Positions 7,791-18,277 of a stretch of 64,000 nucleotides of DNA are shown in pieces. The position numbers and the translations under genes were made by a program. Under the pieces are notes generated by a model. That model saw only the letters and a list, made by a program, of their open reading frames with translations, was not told where the DNA came from and searched no databases. The stretch spans positions 1-64,000 of the forward strand of contig VENG01000009.1 in the NCBI GenBank assembly GCA_009711705.1, given 5' to 3'. The stretch comes from Bacillota bacterium. Its GTDB lineage: Bacteria; Bacillota; Desulfotomaculia; Desulfotomaculales; VENG01. Positions within the stretch are counted from its first letter, which is position 1. Every line of letters begins with the position of its first letter.

Positions 7791-10316
7791 TCAAATTACT
7801 CCCCGGAAATAGTGCCCTCTGGTAAAGCCCTGCGGGCTGTACCTGGCTAATTCATTTTTGGCCTTGTCGCGAAAACCGGGGTCATATGCGTTGTTTAGCA
7901 CCCTGTCCAACGCTTCTCTATAGGTTTTGACAATTGCTTCTGTGGCTTGAGCATCTCTTAGACGGGCATCAATTCTGAGCACGGTTACGCCGGCATCTAA
8001 GACCTCTTCCAAGTTATCCACCATGCACAATTCCCGAGAGTTAAAAATATGCATATTGCAATAAGAGTCCATTTCCACAGGAAAGGTTATACCTTTCCTA
8101 TCTCTGAGCCTAGTTTTATGATTTCTGCAATGACCGACACAAGCAGTCTTTTCGCCATATCCCCCCAGCACTCCTCCCAAAGCACAATACCGCGACACCA
8201 TCAAGGGAACAGCTCCGTGCACCTGTGCTTCCGCGGGTAGATTGATATCCCTCACCTGTCTCAAGGTTAGTTCCGGCGACAAGGTTACACGGGATACACC
8301 GCTTTCCAGGAGGAATGCGAAGCTTTGGACGTTAAAAACGTTTAATGAAAAATCAGCTAAGATGGGTAAATTGCCTTTCTGCCGGGCCAATTTCAGAAGC
8401 CCTAAGTTGCCAACCTGGAGCCCATCTAAAGGTAGTGAAATTGCCTTATCCCAGAGAGGTATAAATGACTCAAACTGGGAGTCGTGCATGATACGTGGGC
8501 TCGATAATATAAGCCGCGCTCCCTTGGAGCGGCAAAAATTAACGGCTTCTTCGAGGTTTCCGACCGTAATCCTTTTCCCGGAGCGAAAGCCATCACCACC
8601 GAAATAAATTTGGTCCGCACCGGCCCAAACAGCGGCATGCAGCGAAGGCACGTCGGAAACAGCCACGACCAGGTACGGAGCAGATGGGGCAGGTTTTAAA
8701 GAGGCAGGCATCGGCAGGGCCTCTTGTATACGGTTTCTAAATACATCTTCCGGCACAGGCTGTTTCTGCCCGGCCTTGTACCTATTACGTGAGAGCCGCT
8801 CTATAGCACGCCGGCGCACCTCATTTATCTCCCGCACCGGCACCATTACCTCTCCCTCTATGTCGCAAGACACTTCCCCCAGCTCGTAGGGTGTGTTGCC
8901 CAAGCGATCTAATTGCTTGGCCATAAATGCCTTATCCAGCGGGCGTTTTTGAGCCTTTTCGCCGACCACTTCAGAAAGCGCATCCCCTGTAAATCCTGCC
9001 GGATCTTTAACTGTAATCTGCAGTGGTTTTCCTACCGCTGCACGCACGGTAAAAAGTACCGGCACCTTTCTAGTTTCCCTTTCCGAAGTATAAGTACTTC
9101 TGGCCTTTTCCACCAGCAAAGAATCGTGCGTCTTAAACACCCTGTCGCCGGGACGCATATCCCCTTTTATTTCTATCTTTACGGATTCGCCGGCCGATGC
9201 ATATTGCACTTCCTTGCCCTTGGGCGACAGAATCCTGTGCACTTCAGAACCCACCCTGCCACCGCGGGACACCCATACTTCCACGCCGTCCCCCACGCGC
9301 AGCGGCGCTTCCAGCTTTATTTCCGCCTGTGCCTTCTGGTTGGAGTAATTCTTTACTCTGCCTAATAATACACCGCGGTTGTTGGGCCGTTTATAACTCA
9401 TTAAGTCCTTACCCGGACGCCCAAAAAAATACCCGGTGCTAAAATCCCGGTTAAAAATCTGCACCAGGTCATTTTTCTCTTCATCCGTAATATAAAAGCT
9501 GCCGGCTAGTGTTCTATCAATTACCGCCCTGTAGATTCGAATAACTGTGGCCACATATTCCGGCCTTTTCATTCTTCCTTCTATTTTAAAGGAATCAATA
9601 CCGGCTTTTACCAGCTCAGGTAAATAGCCGGCAAGGTTTAAGTCCCGTGGGCTTAGTAAATATTCGCCTGTTTCTGCCGCATAAGAGAGAGCTTTACCGC
9701 CGGCAGTTTCCAATTGATACTGCAGCCTGCAGGGCTGTGCACACCTGCCCCGGTTACCACTGCGCCCGCCGATCATGCTGGACATAAGACACTGCCCGGA
9801 ATAACAAATACACAGGGCGCCGTGTACAAAAACTTCAACTTCAACGTTTGACCCGGCTTTTACCTCTTTTATTTCCTCTAGACTCATTTCCCTGGCCAGA
9901 ACTATTCTTTTTAACCCTGTTTCCCGTAGCATCTCTGCAGCAGGGCTGCTGTGTACTGTCATTTGAGTGCTGGCGTGCAGCTCTAATTCCGGCAAAGCCC
10001 GTCTGGCCAATCTGATCAGCCCCAGATCCTGCACAATTACGGCATCCACCCCGGTGTTGTAAAGAAAACGCAGGAAATCCAGGGCGTCCTCCATTTCGTG
10101 GTCTGCAATCAGTGTGTTTACTGTAACGTAGATTCTGACATCACGCACGTGCGCGTATTCAACAGCCCGGGCCAATTCCTCCCGCTCAAAATTGGCGGCC
10201 TGCTTGCGGGCACTAAAATCGCGGCCACCTATATAAACTGCATCAGCCCCGTTTTGCACGGCTGCCACCATGGATTCCCAATCTCCTGCCGGAGCCAATA
10301 ATTCCGGTTTAGTCAT
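7791..10316 (-). CDS. U32 family peptidase-like protein with DUF3656 domain
   Basis: A member of the U32 'collagenase' family; characterised relatives such as RlhA and TrhP act in RNA hydroxylation, so a role in rRNA or tRNA modification is more likely than proteolysis. It starts with the family's LLAPAGDWESMVAAVQNGAD and carries the U32 signature around VEVFVHGALCICYSGQCLMS, followed by the Cys-rich GNRGRCAQPCR. The 841 residues contain an N-terminal U32 domain, a central DUF3656-like region (about 380-560) and a second U32-like half that has further cysteines (CALGG, CVGHC). The substrate cannot be read from the sequence. The NIF3-like gene lies 15 bp upstream, so the two are probably cotranscribed. 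Confidence 0.88.
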   Translation of the reverse strand: MTKPELLAPAGDWESMVAAVQNGADAVYIGGRDFSARKQAANFEREELARAVEYAHVRDVRIYVTVNTLIADHEMEDALDFLRFLYNTGVDAVIVQDLGLIRLARRALPELELHASTQMTVHSSPAAEMLRETGLKRIVLAREMSLEEIKEVKAGSNVEVEVFVHGALCICYSGQCLMSSMIGGRSGNRGRCAQPCRLQYQLETAGGKALSYAAETGEYLLSPRDLNLAGYLPELVKAGIDSFKIEGRMKRPEYVATVIRIYRAVIDRTLAGSFYITDEEKNDLVQIFNRDFSTGYFFGRPGKDLMSYKRPNNRGVLLGRVKNYSNQKAQAEIKLEAPLRVGDGVEVWVSRGGRVGSEVHRILSPKGKEVQYASAGESVKIEIKGDMRPGDRVFKTHDSLLVEKARSTYTSERETRKVPVLFTVRAAVGKPLQITVKDPAGFTGDALSEVVGEKAQKRPLDKAFMAKQLDRLGNTPYELGEVSCDIEGEVMVPVREINEVRRRAIERLSRNRYKAGQKQPVPEDVFRNRIQEALPMPASLKPAPSAPYLVVAVSDVPSLHAAVWAGADQIYFGGDGFRSGKRITVGNLEEAVNFCRSKGARLILSSPRIMHDSQFESFIPLWDKAISLPLDGLQVGNLGLLKLARQKGNLPILADFSLNVFNVQSFAFLLESGVSRVTLSPELTLRQVRDINLPAEAQVHGAVPLMVSRYCALGGVLGGYGEKTACVGHCRNHKTRLRDRKGITFPVEMDSYCNMHIFNSRELCMVDNLEEVLDAGVTVLRIDARLRDAQATEAIVKTYREALDRVLNNAYDPGFRDKAKNELARYSPQGFTRGHYFRGVI

Positions 10317-10331
10317 TTCTCTTCAGCCGTA

Positions 10332-11285
10332 TTATTTCCGCCGGTGCCTTAACAGCCCGGCTACCGGGACTATTTCCACACCACGGGATTCTATTTCATC
10401 TAACATTAGATTCATGCCCAGGGAATCGCTGGCCATGTGTCCGGCAATGATTACGTTGATATGATTTTTTTCCGCCTCTTTACGATGTTTTTCCCCCATA
10501 TGCATGGTGATTAATGTGCCTACACCGGCCTGGGCCAGTTTAGCGTAAGCATCCTGGGACCCACTGGTGCCACCGGTCATGTCAACCAGTACTTTACCGG
10601 TTCGCCTTGATTTGCTACCCACTACAATAACCGGCCCGGCATTATGTTTTACTGCTTCCTTATATTCCGGTAAAGCCTTAAGGAGCTTTACCACTTCACC
10701 CAGTGTTTCCGGCTGTTCATCGTCCATTAATCTTTGCAGAAAAGTGGCCACGTGATTGTCTGCCGGAGTGTGTACGCTCATTAACGGTATTCCCAGCAAC
10801 CGTGCGGCGTCCACTGCCCGGTTGTGGTTTAAAGGCATCAGATTTCGTTTTACTTCACTGATTCTGGAAGCCATTAGCCCTTCAGCAACATTTATGGGTA
10901 CCCCGTAATCCGCCAAAACATCTTCTTGAAGATGCATTACGCCATGCAGGGCAGCCAGCGCCTTACCTTCCGGGTGGTGAGAGATTACCAGGTCCACTGG
11001 TTTTCCTTTTTCGCCTAAACGATCAGCGAGCATGATCTCGCCAGTTTCCATATCAATCCCTACCAGGGCCCGGCGGACTTCCTGATCCTGATCTCCAAAC
11101 AGAATCCGTGAATCACTGTAAGGATTGGCCAAACGATCTTGGTCAAATTCCTTTTTATCCTCTTCTTTGAGCTCGTTATATTTTTCCTTTTCCCTGACCA
11201 GTATTTTTTCTACCTTTTCTCTGCCCCGGGGGTCATTATCCATACCTTTTTGAATGCAAAGCTCGAAGATTTCTTTTAATTTCAA
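10332..11285 (-). CDS. NIF3-like putative metal-binding protein
   Basis: A 317-residue protein with features of the NIF3/DUF34 family of metal-binding proteins of uncertain function. Visible are DLVISHHPEGKALAAL, HNRAVDAARLLGIPLMSVHTPADN with a conserved His/Asp set, and INVIIAGHMASDSLGMN near the C-terminus, a pattern like the C-terminal metal site of NIF3. The N-terminus is charged and helical (KVEKILVREKEKYNELKEEDKKEF), which canonical NIF3 proteins lack. The start is TTG 11285 with GGGAGG upstream. It sits between mpg and the U32 gene. NIF3 membership is inferred from motifs alone. Confidence 0.65.
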   Translation of the reverse strand: MKLKEIFELCIQKGMDNDPRGREKVEKILVREKEKYNELKEEDKKEFDQDRLANPYSDSRILFGDQDQEVRRALVGIDMETGEIMLADRLGEKGKPVDLVISHHPEGKALAALHGVMHLQEDVLADYGVPINVAEGLMASRISEVKRNLMPLNHNRAVDAARLLGIPLMSVHTPADNHVATFLQRLMDDEQPETLGEVVKLLKALPEYKEAVKHNAGPVIVVGSKSRRTGKVLVDMTGGTSGSQDAYAKLAQAGVGTLITMHMGEKHRKEAEKNHINVIIAGHMASDSLGMNLMLDEIESRGVEIVPVAGLLRHRRK

Positions 11286-11321
11286 GCTAAATACCTCCCT
11301 TTTCTAACACTCATTTTTACT

Positions 11322-11900
11322 CTACCTTTTGGAAATATAACAGCTTCCTGCAATGTAAAATCGAAGGGGAAGATCCGCCCCTGCTTTAATTCCTATGCGG
11401 GTGGTGGTAATTACCCCGGGATCTTGCTTATCCCCAGGGGCAATAAAAAGTTTATTCCCCTGCAAATGCATACCGTTATAGCTCTTTTCAATACCCATAG
11501 CCTGCACCAACTTGGCAGGGCCGGAGCAGAGGTCCGTCATTTTCTCTTTTTTCCGACGGCCTTGCATTATTGAAATACCTTGTAGCGGCTCTAGGGCGCG
11601 AATCAGTACGGCCGCACCCAATCCTTCCCGTTCGGTGACCACGTTAAAGCAGTAATACATACCGTATATAAAATAAATGTAGGCATGCCCCGGGTCACCG
11701 AACATAGGGCGATTGCGCTTGGTCATACCGCGGCTGGCATGGCAGGCCGGATCTCCCTGCATATAAGCCTCTGTTTCCACAATTCGCCCGATGGTCAAAC
11801 CTTCCGGCGCGTAATGCACTAAGAGGCAACCCAACAGTTCTTTAGCCACGGTAACAGTATCCCGGTTGTAAAAGGACTTCTTAAGCGGTATTAAATCCAT
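11322..11900 (-). CDS. 3-methyladenine DNA glycosylase (AAG/MPG family)
   Basis: Excises alkylated purines such as 3-methyladenine and hypoxanthine in base-excision repair. The 192-residue protein shows the family's [28 protein letters not shown] (with the catalytic Glu in the VETEAY motif), the DNA-intercalating Tyr region [16 protein letters not shown], and the C-terminal [14 protein letters not shown]. The length fits bacterial MPG proteins. Its ATG starts 1 nt after the polX stop, so the two repair genes are almost certainly translated from one message. Confidence 0.94.
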   Translation of the reverse strand: MDLIPLKKSFYNRDTVTVAKELLGCLLVHYAPEGLTIGRIVETEAYMQGDPACHASRGMTKRNRPMFGDPGHAYIYFIYGMYYCFNVVTEREGLGAAVLIRALEPLQGISIMQGRRKKEKMTDLCSGPAKLVQAMGIEKSYNGMHLQGNKLFIAPGDKQDPGVITTTRIGIKAGADLPLRFYIAGSCYISKR

Positions 11901-11901
11901 A

Positions 11902-13611
11902 TTATCGCAAATAACTTAAGAGTTCCGGCAGTTCTTTGGTGTTTAGAATATTGTCCGCCCCCAGCCACGCCCGCCGGGATACTGCTATACCGTAAATCAT
12001 TTCATCCATGCGCCGCAAATCATGAGCATCTGTATTGATGGCCAGCATAACTCCATACTCTGCAGCTAAGCGGGCATTAAACTCATCCAAATCCAACCGG
12101 TCCGGGGACGAATTAATTTCCAAAGCTGTATTATTCTCGGCCGCCTTTTTTATTACCTTTTCCACATCCACGTCATAGCCGCTGCGGTGACCGATCAGGC
12201 GGCCTGTAAGATGTCCGATTATGTCCACATGGGGGTTTTCTATGGCAGCCACTATCCTTCCGGTGATCTTTTCTCGCTCTTGTTTAAAACCACTGTGTAC
12301 AGAGGCTACCACCACATCCGCTCGGGATAATATTTGGTCCGGGTAATCTAGCTCCCCGTTACTTAAAATGTCCACTTCGATACCTTTCAGAACCTGGAAC
12401 CCTTTTAATTCCCGATTAAGCCCGTCAATATATTCCCACTGTTCTAGCAGGCGTTCTACGGGCAGTCCCCTAGCAATCTTTAAAGACTGGGAGTGATCCG
12501 TAATAGCCAGATAAGAATAACCCTTTTCCTTGGCCTTGTTCACCAGCTCCTCGATGGAATTACCTCCGTCACTCCAATTTGAATGGATATGGAGGTCCCC
12601 CCTCATTTTGGCCTCCCTCAGTACTTGGGGCAGGTTGCCTGACTGGGCCTGCTCTATTTCTCCCCTGTCTTCCCTCATTTCCGGAGGTATATATTCCAAT
12701 CCTAACTTATGATAGAAATCCTCTTCAGATGCTACCGGGACTTGAGTACCGTTATGTTCAAATACGCCTTCCGCTTCCAATTTATATCCTTTGGACAAAG
12801 CAATATCTTTTAATTTGGTCCAGTGGCCATTATTTCCTGTGCACCATACCAGGGCAGGGATATAGCAGGAAGAGGGAACTGTTAATATTTCACCGGGGAT
12901 CCCCCAGGTGGTAATAAAGTTTGCCCGCCGCTCGTCCTGGAAAGATACATTATTAACGAGAGGGTGTCTGTTTAGGGTGGATAATAAATCCTGGGGAGAT
13001 AAAGTACTAACCAGAATGTCTACGTCCTGCACGGTTTCCCGCCAGCGCCGAACACTTCCGGCCACTGCCACATTATCTACGTCCGGAAGTTCACTCAAAT
13101 ATTGTACAAATTCTGTAGCAATTTCCAAGGCAGTACTTAAAATAAAGCTACCTAAATTATCATTGAGCATTTTAATATTTCTTAGTATTTCCTGCTCGCG
13201 CTTGGCCCCCATCCCTGGTAAAGAACGAATACGCCGACTGCGTGCAGCCTTCTCCAATTCTTTTATACTCGTTATCTCCAATTGTTCATAAAAAACTCGT
13301 GTTCTTTTGGGCCCCATACCCGGCACTGCCATAACTTGCACAATTCCGGGCGGAATCTCTTCCCGCAGGCGCCGCAGCAAATCACATTCTCCGGTTTCTA
13401 TGAGTTCACCTATCTTGGCCAGTATGTTTTTACCCACACCAGGTACGTCCTTTAATGTCCCGTTCCGGTACATTTCAGCGGCAGAACTGGGCAGTCCTAC
13501 CAGGGTTTTAGCCGCTCGCCTGTAGGCCCTTATTTTGAAATAGTCTTCTCCTTTGAACTCTAACAAATCTGATAATTCCTTTAAGGACCATGCAATTTCT
13601 ATATTACGCAC
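11902..13611 (-). CDS. polX: PolX family DNA polymerase/3'-5' exonuclease with PHP domain
   Basis: A bacterial family X polymerase for gap filling in repair, fused to a PHP exonuclease. Order: helix-hairpin-helix repeats ([19 protein letters not shown] near residue 56 and [14 protein letters not shown] near 98), the nucleotidyltransferase core with [16 protein letters not shown] (Asp196 and Asp198), and a complete PHP domain with [11 protein letters not shown] (His341, His343), AITDHS, GIEVDI, ASVHSG and NTDAH. The position that normally holds the third catalytic Asp (VDxRxV in family members) reads GEILTV, giving Glu241. The polymerase may therefore be weak while the exonuclease looks intact. 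The start is GTG 13611. Confidence 0.9.
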   Translation of the reverse strand: MRNIEIAWSLKELSDLLEFKGEDYFKIRAYRRAAKTLVGLPSSAAEMYRNGTLKDVPGVGKNILAKIGELIETGECDLLRRLREEIPPGIVQVMAVPGMGPKRTRVFYEQLEITSIKELEKAARSRRIRSLPGMGAKREQEILRNIKMLNDNLGSFILSTALEIATEFVQYLSELPDVDNVAVAGSVRRWRETVQDVDILVSTLSPQDLLSTLNRHPLVNNVSFQDERRANFITTWGIPGEILTVPSSCYIPALVWCTGNNGHWTKLKDIALSKGYKLEAEGVFEHNGTQVPVASEEDFYHKLGLEYIPPEMREDRGEIEQAQSGNLPQVLREAKMRGDLHIHSNWSDGGNSIEELVNKAKEKGYSYLAITDHSQSLKIARGLPVERLLEQWEYIDGLNRELKGFQVLKGIEVDILSNGELDYPDQILSRADVVVASVHSGFKQEREKITGRIVAAIENPHVDIIGHLTGRLIGHRSGYDVDVEKVIKKAAENNTALEINSSPDRLDLDEFNARLAAEYGVMLAINTDAHDLRRMDEMIYGIAVSRRAWLGADNILNTKELPELLSYLR

Positions 13612-13643
13612 ATAAAACGCCCCACTTTATTGTTTCTTCTCTT

Positions 13644-13727
13644 ATCTTCGCACAGCCTGTAAGATCGAAATAAGTACGACTAAGGTTCAGATGGGGTCAA
13701 AACCCCACCTGAACCAAGTCTTCTTTA
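13644..13727 (+). repeat. Dispersed repeat copy 1, with internal hairpin insert
   Basis: The ends ATCTTCGCACAGCCTGTAAG(A) (13644-13664) and ACCCCACCTGAACCAAGTCT plus TCTTTA (13702-13727) match the reverse complement of 18278-18323 with one mismatch. Between them lie about 37 nt absent from the other copy. They create a 14-bp hairpin with one mismatch (13684-13715): GGTTCAGATGGGGT, CAAA loop, ACCCCACCTGAACC. It occupies the polX-zapA interval. Confidence 0.75.
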
Positions 13728-13770
13728 TATGTCTCCAAAACCTACCGCCTCTAACCAATAAAAAGCGCGA

Positions 13771-13800
13771 TAAAAAACCCACGAAGATTGCTTCATGGGT
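13771..13800 (-). terminator. Rho-independent terminator of zapA
   Basis: On the minus strand ACCCATGAAG, a 4-nt loop and CTTCGTGGGT pair with one mismatch and run into TTTTTT. It lies directly after the zapA stop codon. Confidence 0.85.
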
Positions 13801-13801
13801 G

Positions 13802-14149
13802 TCACCCTTGGTTCTTCTTCTTTTTACCTTTCTTTTTACCGGTATCCTTCGCAGGCTGTTCGGTTTTTATTTCCTCGGCGGGTGTAGCATCACCCTTAGG
13901 CATAGTGTTGGTTTCCGTCTTATTTTCCGCCTCCTGCTGATCTAACACTTTCAGCAATTCGTCCGCTATGTTGATGGCGGATAAGACCGCCGCTTTATGT
14001 AATGTTAACCGCGGGTTACGCTGAACAACCTTACGCATGGTTTGATCTACGTACCGTGCAAGCCGCGTCATATATTCGGGAGCAGCTTCCCCTTTTATTT
14101 TGTAATGCTCACCGAAAATTTCCACATCTACTTTATTACGCGCGGCCAA
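13802..14149 (-). CDS. zapA: Cell division protein ZapA
   Basis: ZapA binds and cross-links FtsZ filaments at midcell. The N-terminal half shows the family core VDVEIFGEHYKIKGEAAPEY followed by the basic helix MTRLARYVDQTMRKVVQRNP and the ALSAINIADELLKV-type helix that forms the coiled-coil tetramer. The last 40 residues are a charged tail rich in Glu and Lys, ending KGKKKKNQG. The start is TTG 14149 with GGGAGG 7 nt upstream. Position between pheT and polX is typical for Firmicutes. 115 residues is slightly longer than the Bacillus protein because of the tail. Confidence 0.88.
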   Translation of the reverse strand: MAARNKVDVEIFGEHYKIKGEAAPEYMTRLARYVDQTMRKVVQRNPRLTLHKAAVLSAINIADELLKVLDQQEAENKTETNTMPKGDATPAEEIKTEQPAKDTGKKKGKKKKNQG

Positions 14150-14232
14150 TGAAAAGCCCTCCCATTCGTTGCCTTATGATCCATTTATTTCGAGTTAATT
14201 TGCCATATTCCTCCCCGTTGAAAAAAAATGTG

Positions 14233-14260
14233 AAAAAAAGGGGGGTAAAATCCCCCTTTA
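14233..14260 (-). terminator. Rho-independent terminator of pheST
   Basis: On the minus strand AAAGGGGG, a short A/T loop and CCCCCCTTTTTTT form a GC stem with a T-run. It overlaps the end of pheT and separates it from zapA. Confidence 0.8.
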
Positions 14261-16684
14261 ACTTCTTAATTCCGCATTTACATCTTTAGCCAGGCGGGAA
14301 GTTATTGCACTAACACAGGCATCTATTTCTTTGTCGGTGAGAGTGCGGTCCTGGGCCTGGAATTGCAAGGAAAAGGCCTGGCTCTTAAAGCCTTCTTGTA
14401 CTTGTTTGCCCTGGTATACATCGAATAATTCTACTTCTTTAAGCAGCTCCCCGCCGGCCTTTTTAATTACGCGCAAGACATCCCTGACGGCAACCTCCTG
14501 GGGAACGACCAGCGCTAGATCGCGTTCAACACCGGGGAATTTAGGCAGTTTATGGTACCGGCCAAAATTAGCTGCATATTGCAGAAGGGTTTCCAGGTCC
14601 AGCTCCAGCGCCGCCACCCTATCCGGCAGCTCATAGTTTTCCAGTACCTGCGGGTGTATTTCTCCCAAAAATCCAATATCATTCCCCTTCACGTAAACCC
14701 TGGCGGTACGGCCGGGATGATAACCGGGCTCTGCGCTTAACGGCTCGAAACTATAACTACTAATGTTCAGCGAGCGGAAGAGTGCCTCCAGCACCCCCTT
14801 GAGGTGATAAAAATCCATGGTGTGGCTTGGGGTGCTCCATGCTTTACGAGTATTCCCCATCACGGCGGCAGCAATCTTCTCCCCTTCCGCTGGAAGTTCT
14901 TCTCCGGCCCTGGGATAAAAAACAGTACCTATGCCAAATACGGCACCATTGCTGTTTCGCCTGCTGTAATTCCGCTGCAGTACATCTAATATGCCGGGTA
15001 GCATCAAAGTACGCATAACAGCCTGCTCTTCGCTTAATGGGTTTTGGAGCGCCACCGTATTTCTGATGGGACTGTCAGCAGGGACACCTAGGCGGTCAAA
15101 TTCGGCACGGGAGTGGAAGCTATAAGTAATAACTTCATACAGTCCGCATCCGGTCAATATCTGCCTTACCTTTTGTATCAGCGACTGTCTTTTCGTCCTG
15201 GCTCCCCTGGTAGATTCCCCCTGGGGTAAAGTTTGAGGTACTTTATCATACCCGTACATCCTGGCTATCTCTTCGATTAAGTCTGCTTCCAGGGAAATAT
15301 CGGGCCTGAAGGTAGGGACAGTAACCAGAACTTCTCCCTCTGTACCTTCCTGAACGGAAAACTGTAGCCGAGAAAGTATATCGCTGCAGACCCCGGCAGA
15401 GATATCAGTTCCCAATACATGATTTACCCTGTCCGGGCGTACCGACAGAGTTTTATTGCCTACCGGATGGGGATAATTATCAACATCACCTTCAGCTACA
15501 TCACAGGCACCCATTGCTTGCAATAACTGGGCAGCCCGCTCTGCGGCGCGCAAACAGCCATTGATGTCTACACCTTTTTCAAATCTCAAAGAAGACTCGG
15601 AGCGCAGTGCCAGGGCATTGGCGGTACGCCGGACGCTGACCGGATCAAAACTCGCGGACTCCAATAAAACTGCAGCTGTCTCCTCCGTGACCTCGGATTC
15701 AAGCCCGCCCATTACACCGGCTATGGCTACGGGCCCAGCTGGGTCGGTAATCACCAACATTTCACCGGACAAGGTTCTTTCTGCCCCGTCCAGGGTAACT
15801 ATTTTTTCATCTTGCCGGGCACGGCGTACAATAATGTGCCCTTCTTTTAGTTTATGATAATCGAATGCATGCAACGGTTGCCCCAGTTCCATTAAAATAT
15901 AGTTGGTAACGTCCACAACATTATTAATAGGACGAATACCTACTGCTCTTAGGCGTTCCTGCATCCAATCAGGAGAAGGAAATACTTTCACACCGGTCAA
16001 CAGCTTTGCTATGTACCTGCGGCATAGATGTGGCTCTTCAATATCAACTTTTACTTTGCCGGCTACAGATTCTGACTGCGACTTCAGATCCGGGGCGGGC
16101 ATTTTAAGCTGCCGGTTATAAATTGCCGCCACCTCTCTGGCTACACCTACCATGCTTAAACAATCTCCCCGGTTAGGGGTAAGCTCCAGCTCGAGTATAA
16201 CGTCATCCAAACCGGTTAAAGGCTTTGCATCCAGTCCTAACGGAGTATCGGGTGAAAGAATCATTATGCCGTGGGCCTGTTCTTCCGGCATGCTTTCCGG
16301 ATCCAAGCCTAACTCTCCGCCGGAACAGAGCATGCCCCGTGATTCTATGCCGCGCAGCTTGGTCTTTTTAATTTTAAGGCCGCCGGCCAGGCGCGCACCC
16401 TCCACCGCTACAGGCACTACATCATTTTCGTTAATATTGGTGGCGCCGGTAACAATCTGTAAATTCTCACCGCCACCTACGTCAACGGTGCAAATCACAA
16501 GCTTATCTGCATTGGGATGGGCATCTATTTTAATTATTTTTCCTGTAAAAACCTTATCCACCTGTGCACCAAGGTCTTCGTAACCTTCCACCGCCAGACC
16601 GACAGCGGTAAGCTTATCAGCCAATTCGGAGGGTGATACAGGAATCTCAACATATTCTTGTAGCCATTTATAAGATACTCGCAC
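14258..16684 (-). CDS. pheT: Phenylalanyl-tRNA synthetase beta subunit
   Basis: Beta chain of the (alpha-beta)2 PheRS; it binds tRNA-Phe and hydrolyses mischarged Tyr-tRNA. In order: N-terminal tRNA-binding OB domain (FTGKIIKIDAHPNADKLVIC, TGATNI), B3/B4 editing domain with LELELTPNRGDCLSMVGVAREV, B5 domain, catalytic-like core, and a C-terminal anticodon-binding FDX-ACB domain (KFPGVERDLALVVPQEVAV). 808 residues is normal for bacteria. The start is ATG 16684, 22 bp after the pheS stop, with AGGAGG upstream: a two-gene operon under the Phe T-box. Confidence 0.97.
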   Translation of the reverse strand: MRVSYKWLQEYVEIPVSPSELADKLTAVGLAVEGYEDLGAQVDKVFTGKIIKIDAHPNADKLVICTVDVGGGENLQIVTGATNINENDVVPVAVEGARLAGGLKIKKTKLRGIESRGMLCSGGELGLDPESMPEEQAHGIMILSPDTPLGLDAKPLTGLDDVILELELTPNRGDCLSMVGVAREVAAIYNRQLKMPAPDLKSQSESVAGKVKVDIEEPHLCRRYIAKLLTGVKVFPSPDWMQERLRAVGIRPINNVVDVTNYILMELGQPLHAFDYHKLKEGHIIVRRARQDEKIVTLDGAERTLSGEMLVITDPAGPVAIAGVMGGLESEVTEETAAVLLESASFDPVSVRRTANALALRSESSLRFEKGVDINGCLRAAERAAQLLQAMGACDVAEGDVDNYPHPVGNKTLSVRPDRVNHVLGTDISAGVCSDILSRLQFSVQEGTEGEVLVTVPTFRPDISLEADLIEEIARMYGYDKVPQTLPQGESTRGARTKRQSLIQKVRQILTGCGLYEVITYSFHSRAEFDRLGVPADSPIRNTVALQNPLSEEQAVMRTLMLPGILDVLQRNYSRRNSNGAVFGIGTVFYPRAGEELPAEGEKIAAAVMGNTRKAWSTPSHTMDFYHLKGVLEALFRSLNISSYSFEPLSAEPGYHPGRTARVYVKGNDIGFLGEIHPQVLENYELPDRVAALELDLETLLQYAANFGRYHKLPKFPGVERDLALVVPQEVAVRDVLRVIKKAGGELLKEVELFDVYQGKQVQEGFKSQAFSLQFQAQDRTLTDKEIDACVSAITSRLAKDVNAELRS

Positions 16685-16706
16685 GAATTCTAATCCTCCT
16701 TTGTAC

Positions 16707-17729
16707 CTATATTTGGGCTAAAAATCTTAAATCGTTATCGAAAAGAAGGCGCATATCGTCGATGCCGTATTTAAGCATGGCAATTCGCTCCACCCCCATA
16801 CCAAAGGCAAAGCCGGTGAATTTTTCCGCGTCATACCCGGAAACTTCCAGTACCCTGGGATTAACCATACCGCACCCCAGTATTTCCAGCCAGCCGGTAC
16901 GGGAACAAACCCGGCATCCTTTACCACCACATATTACACAAGATATATCCATTTCCGCACTGGGTTCAGTGAACGGAAAGTAGCTGGGTCTGAACCGCGT
17001 ACGTGTCTCTGCACCGAACATTTCTTCAGCAAAGATTTGCAAAACACCCTTTAAATCGGCAAAGGTTATGCGTGTGTCCACCGCAAGCCCTTCCACCTGG
17101 TGAAACATGGGGGAGTGCGTAGCGTCATCATCACGCCGGTAAACTCTCCCGGGGGCAATTATTTTTAACGGCACCTGGGGAGCGTTTTTTTCCATGGTCC
17201 TTATTTGAATGGGTGAGGTATGTGTGCGCAATAATTCTTCCGGTCCCGTGAAAAATGTATCCTGCATATCCCTGGCCGGATGGTCCTTGGGTATATTCAG
17301 GGCTTCAAAATTATAAAAATCGGTCTCAATCTCCGGCCCTTCCATAATGCTGAATCCCAGTCCCAGAAAGATATCTTCTATTTCTTGCTGCACCCGGGTC
17401 AGCGGGTGAGTTTTACCTAAAGAAAAAGGCGTGCCCGGCAGGGTAACATCTATTTTTTCCCCGGCCAGCTGTGCCTCCAGCTCCTTATTTTTTACTTCAG
17501 ACATGCTGTGGTTTAAATATTCTTCCAGCTCAGCTCGGACACTGTTGGCCAATTGTCCTATGCGAGGACGTTCGTCTGCAGACAAAGCCCCCATACCACG
17601 TAGAACTTTAGTCAATTCTCCTTTTTTACCAAGAAACTTTACTCTGATTTCATTTAATTGATCCATGCTGGTAGCTCTATCCAACAATTGTTTTGCTTCT
17701 TGGGCGATTGCTCTTAGTTTTTCCTCCAC
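16707..17729 (-). CDS. pheS: Phenylalanyl-tRNA synthetase alpha subunit
   Basis: Catalytic alpha chain of PheRS. The N-terminal coiled coil (residues 1-90) is followed by the class II core with motif 1 around [21 protein letters not shown], motif 2 ([21 protein letters not shown]) and motif 3 ([20 protein letters not shown]). It also has a CxxC...CxxC-type insert ([12 protein letters not shown]), a zinc-knuckle-like feature found in many Firmicute PheS proteins. The start is GTG 17729 because GGAGG lies 6 nt upstream; a longer frame to 17780 would start inside the T-box terminator. Length is 340 residues. Confidence 0.97.
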   Translation of the reverse strand: MEEKLRAIAQEAKQLLDRATSMDQLNEIRVKFLGKKGELTKVLRGMGALSADERPRIGQLANSVRAELEEYLNHSMSEVKNKELEAQLAGEKIDVTLPGTPFSLGKTHPLTRVQQEIEDIFLGLGFSIMEGPEIETDFYNFEALNIPKDHPARDMQDTFFTGPEELLRTHTSPIQIRTMEKNAPQVPLKIIAPGRVYRRDDDATHSPMFHQVEGLAVDTRITFADLKGVLQIFAEEMFGAETRTRFRPSYFPFTEPSAEMDISCVICGGKGCRVCSRTGWLEILGCGMVNPRVLEVSGYDAEKFTGFAFGMGVERIAMLKYGIDDMRLLFDNDLRFLAQI

Positions 17730-17784
17730 TATTGAACCTCCTTCTGTAAAACTTATCACTATTATGGTATTATTGCCCAAAATA

Positions 17785-18030
17785 AGAAAAACCGCCCCCT
17801 GAACAGGGACGGATTATTTCCGCGGTACCACCCTGGTTTTTACGCTAACACGCGCAAACCCCTTTATGGTTCCCGGTAACGGCGGGATGTCCGGCTACAC
17901 CTACTGATAAATACTACGTTCAGCTGCAGTTCCGGGGTGAACTTCGACACACCAATCCCTGGAAAGGCTTTCAGTCTACGACCTTTCCTCCCTGCAAGTT
18001 ACAGTGGACATACTCTCCCCTTCATAACTG
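17785..18030 (-). promoter_or_regulatory. T-box leader, tRNA-Phe-responsive, upstream of pheST
   Basis: Uncharged tRNA-Phe binding would favour read-through into pheST. The stem I start GAAGGGGAGAGTA is at 18023-18011 and the T-box AGGGTGGTACCGCGG at 17834-17820. The terminator stem CCGTCCCTG/AGGGGGCGG with a T5 run is at about 17812-17786. The specifier lies in GAAG-TTC-ACCCCGGAACTG, so the codon is TTC (17941-17939), phenylalanine. The 250 bp upstream of it (18031-18277) is AT-rich and shows no gene. Confidence 0.93.
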
Positions 18031-18277
18031 TTAAACTCTATGTAATTAACCCATTATCTACGTACTAATGAACAGCTAACCTTTTATATAACATATAGGC
18101 ACGAATAGACCCGGTAGCTTCAAACAGCCTCCAAAAAAATTCCGCGGTTAACAATGTAAAAGCACAACCTTTCCGTGAATTTTTTGGGACTTTCTGAATC
18201 AATTATACCATATGGTCACTTTCAAAACAAGAAAGTTAACTGAAAATAAGGGTTAGTTCTTGCAAATATCTTGCCAA

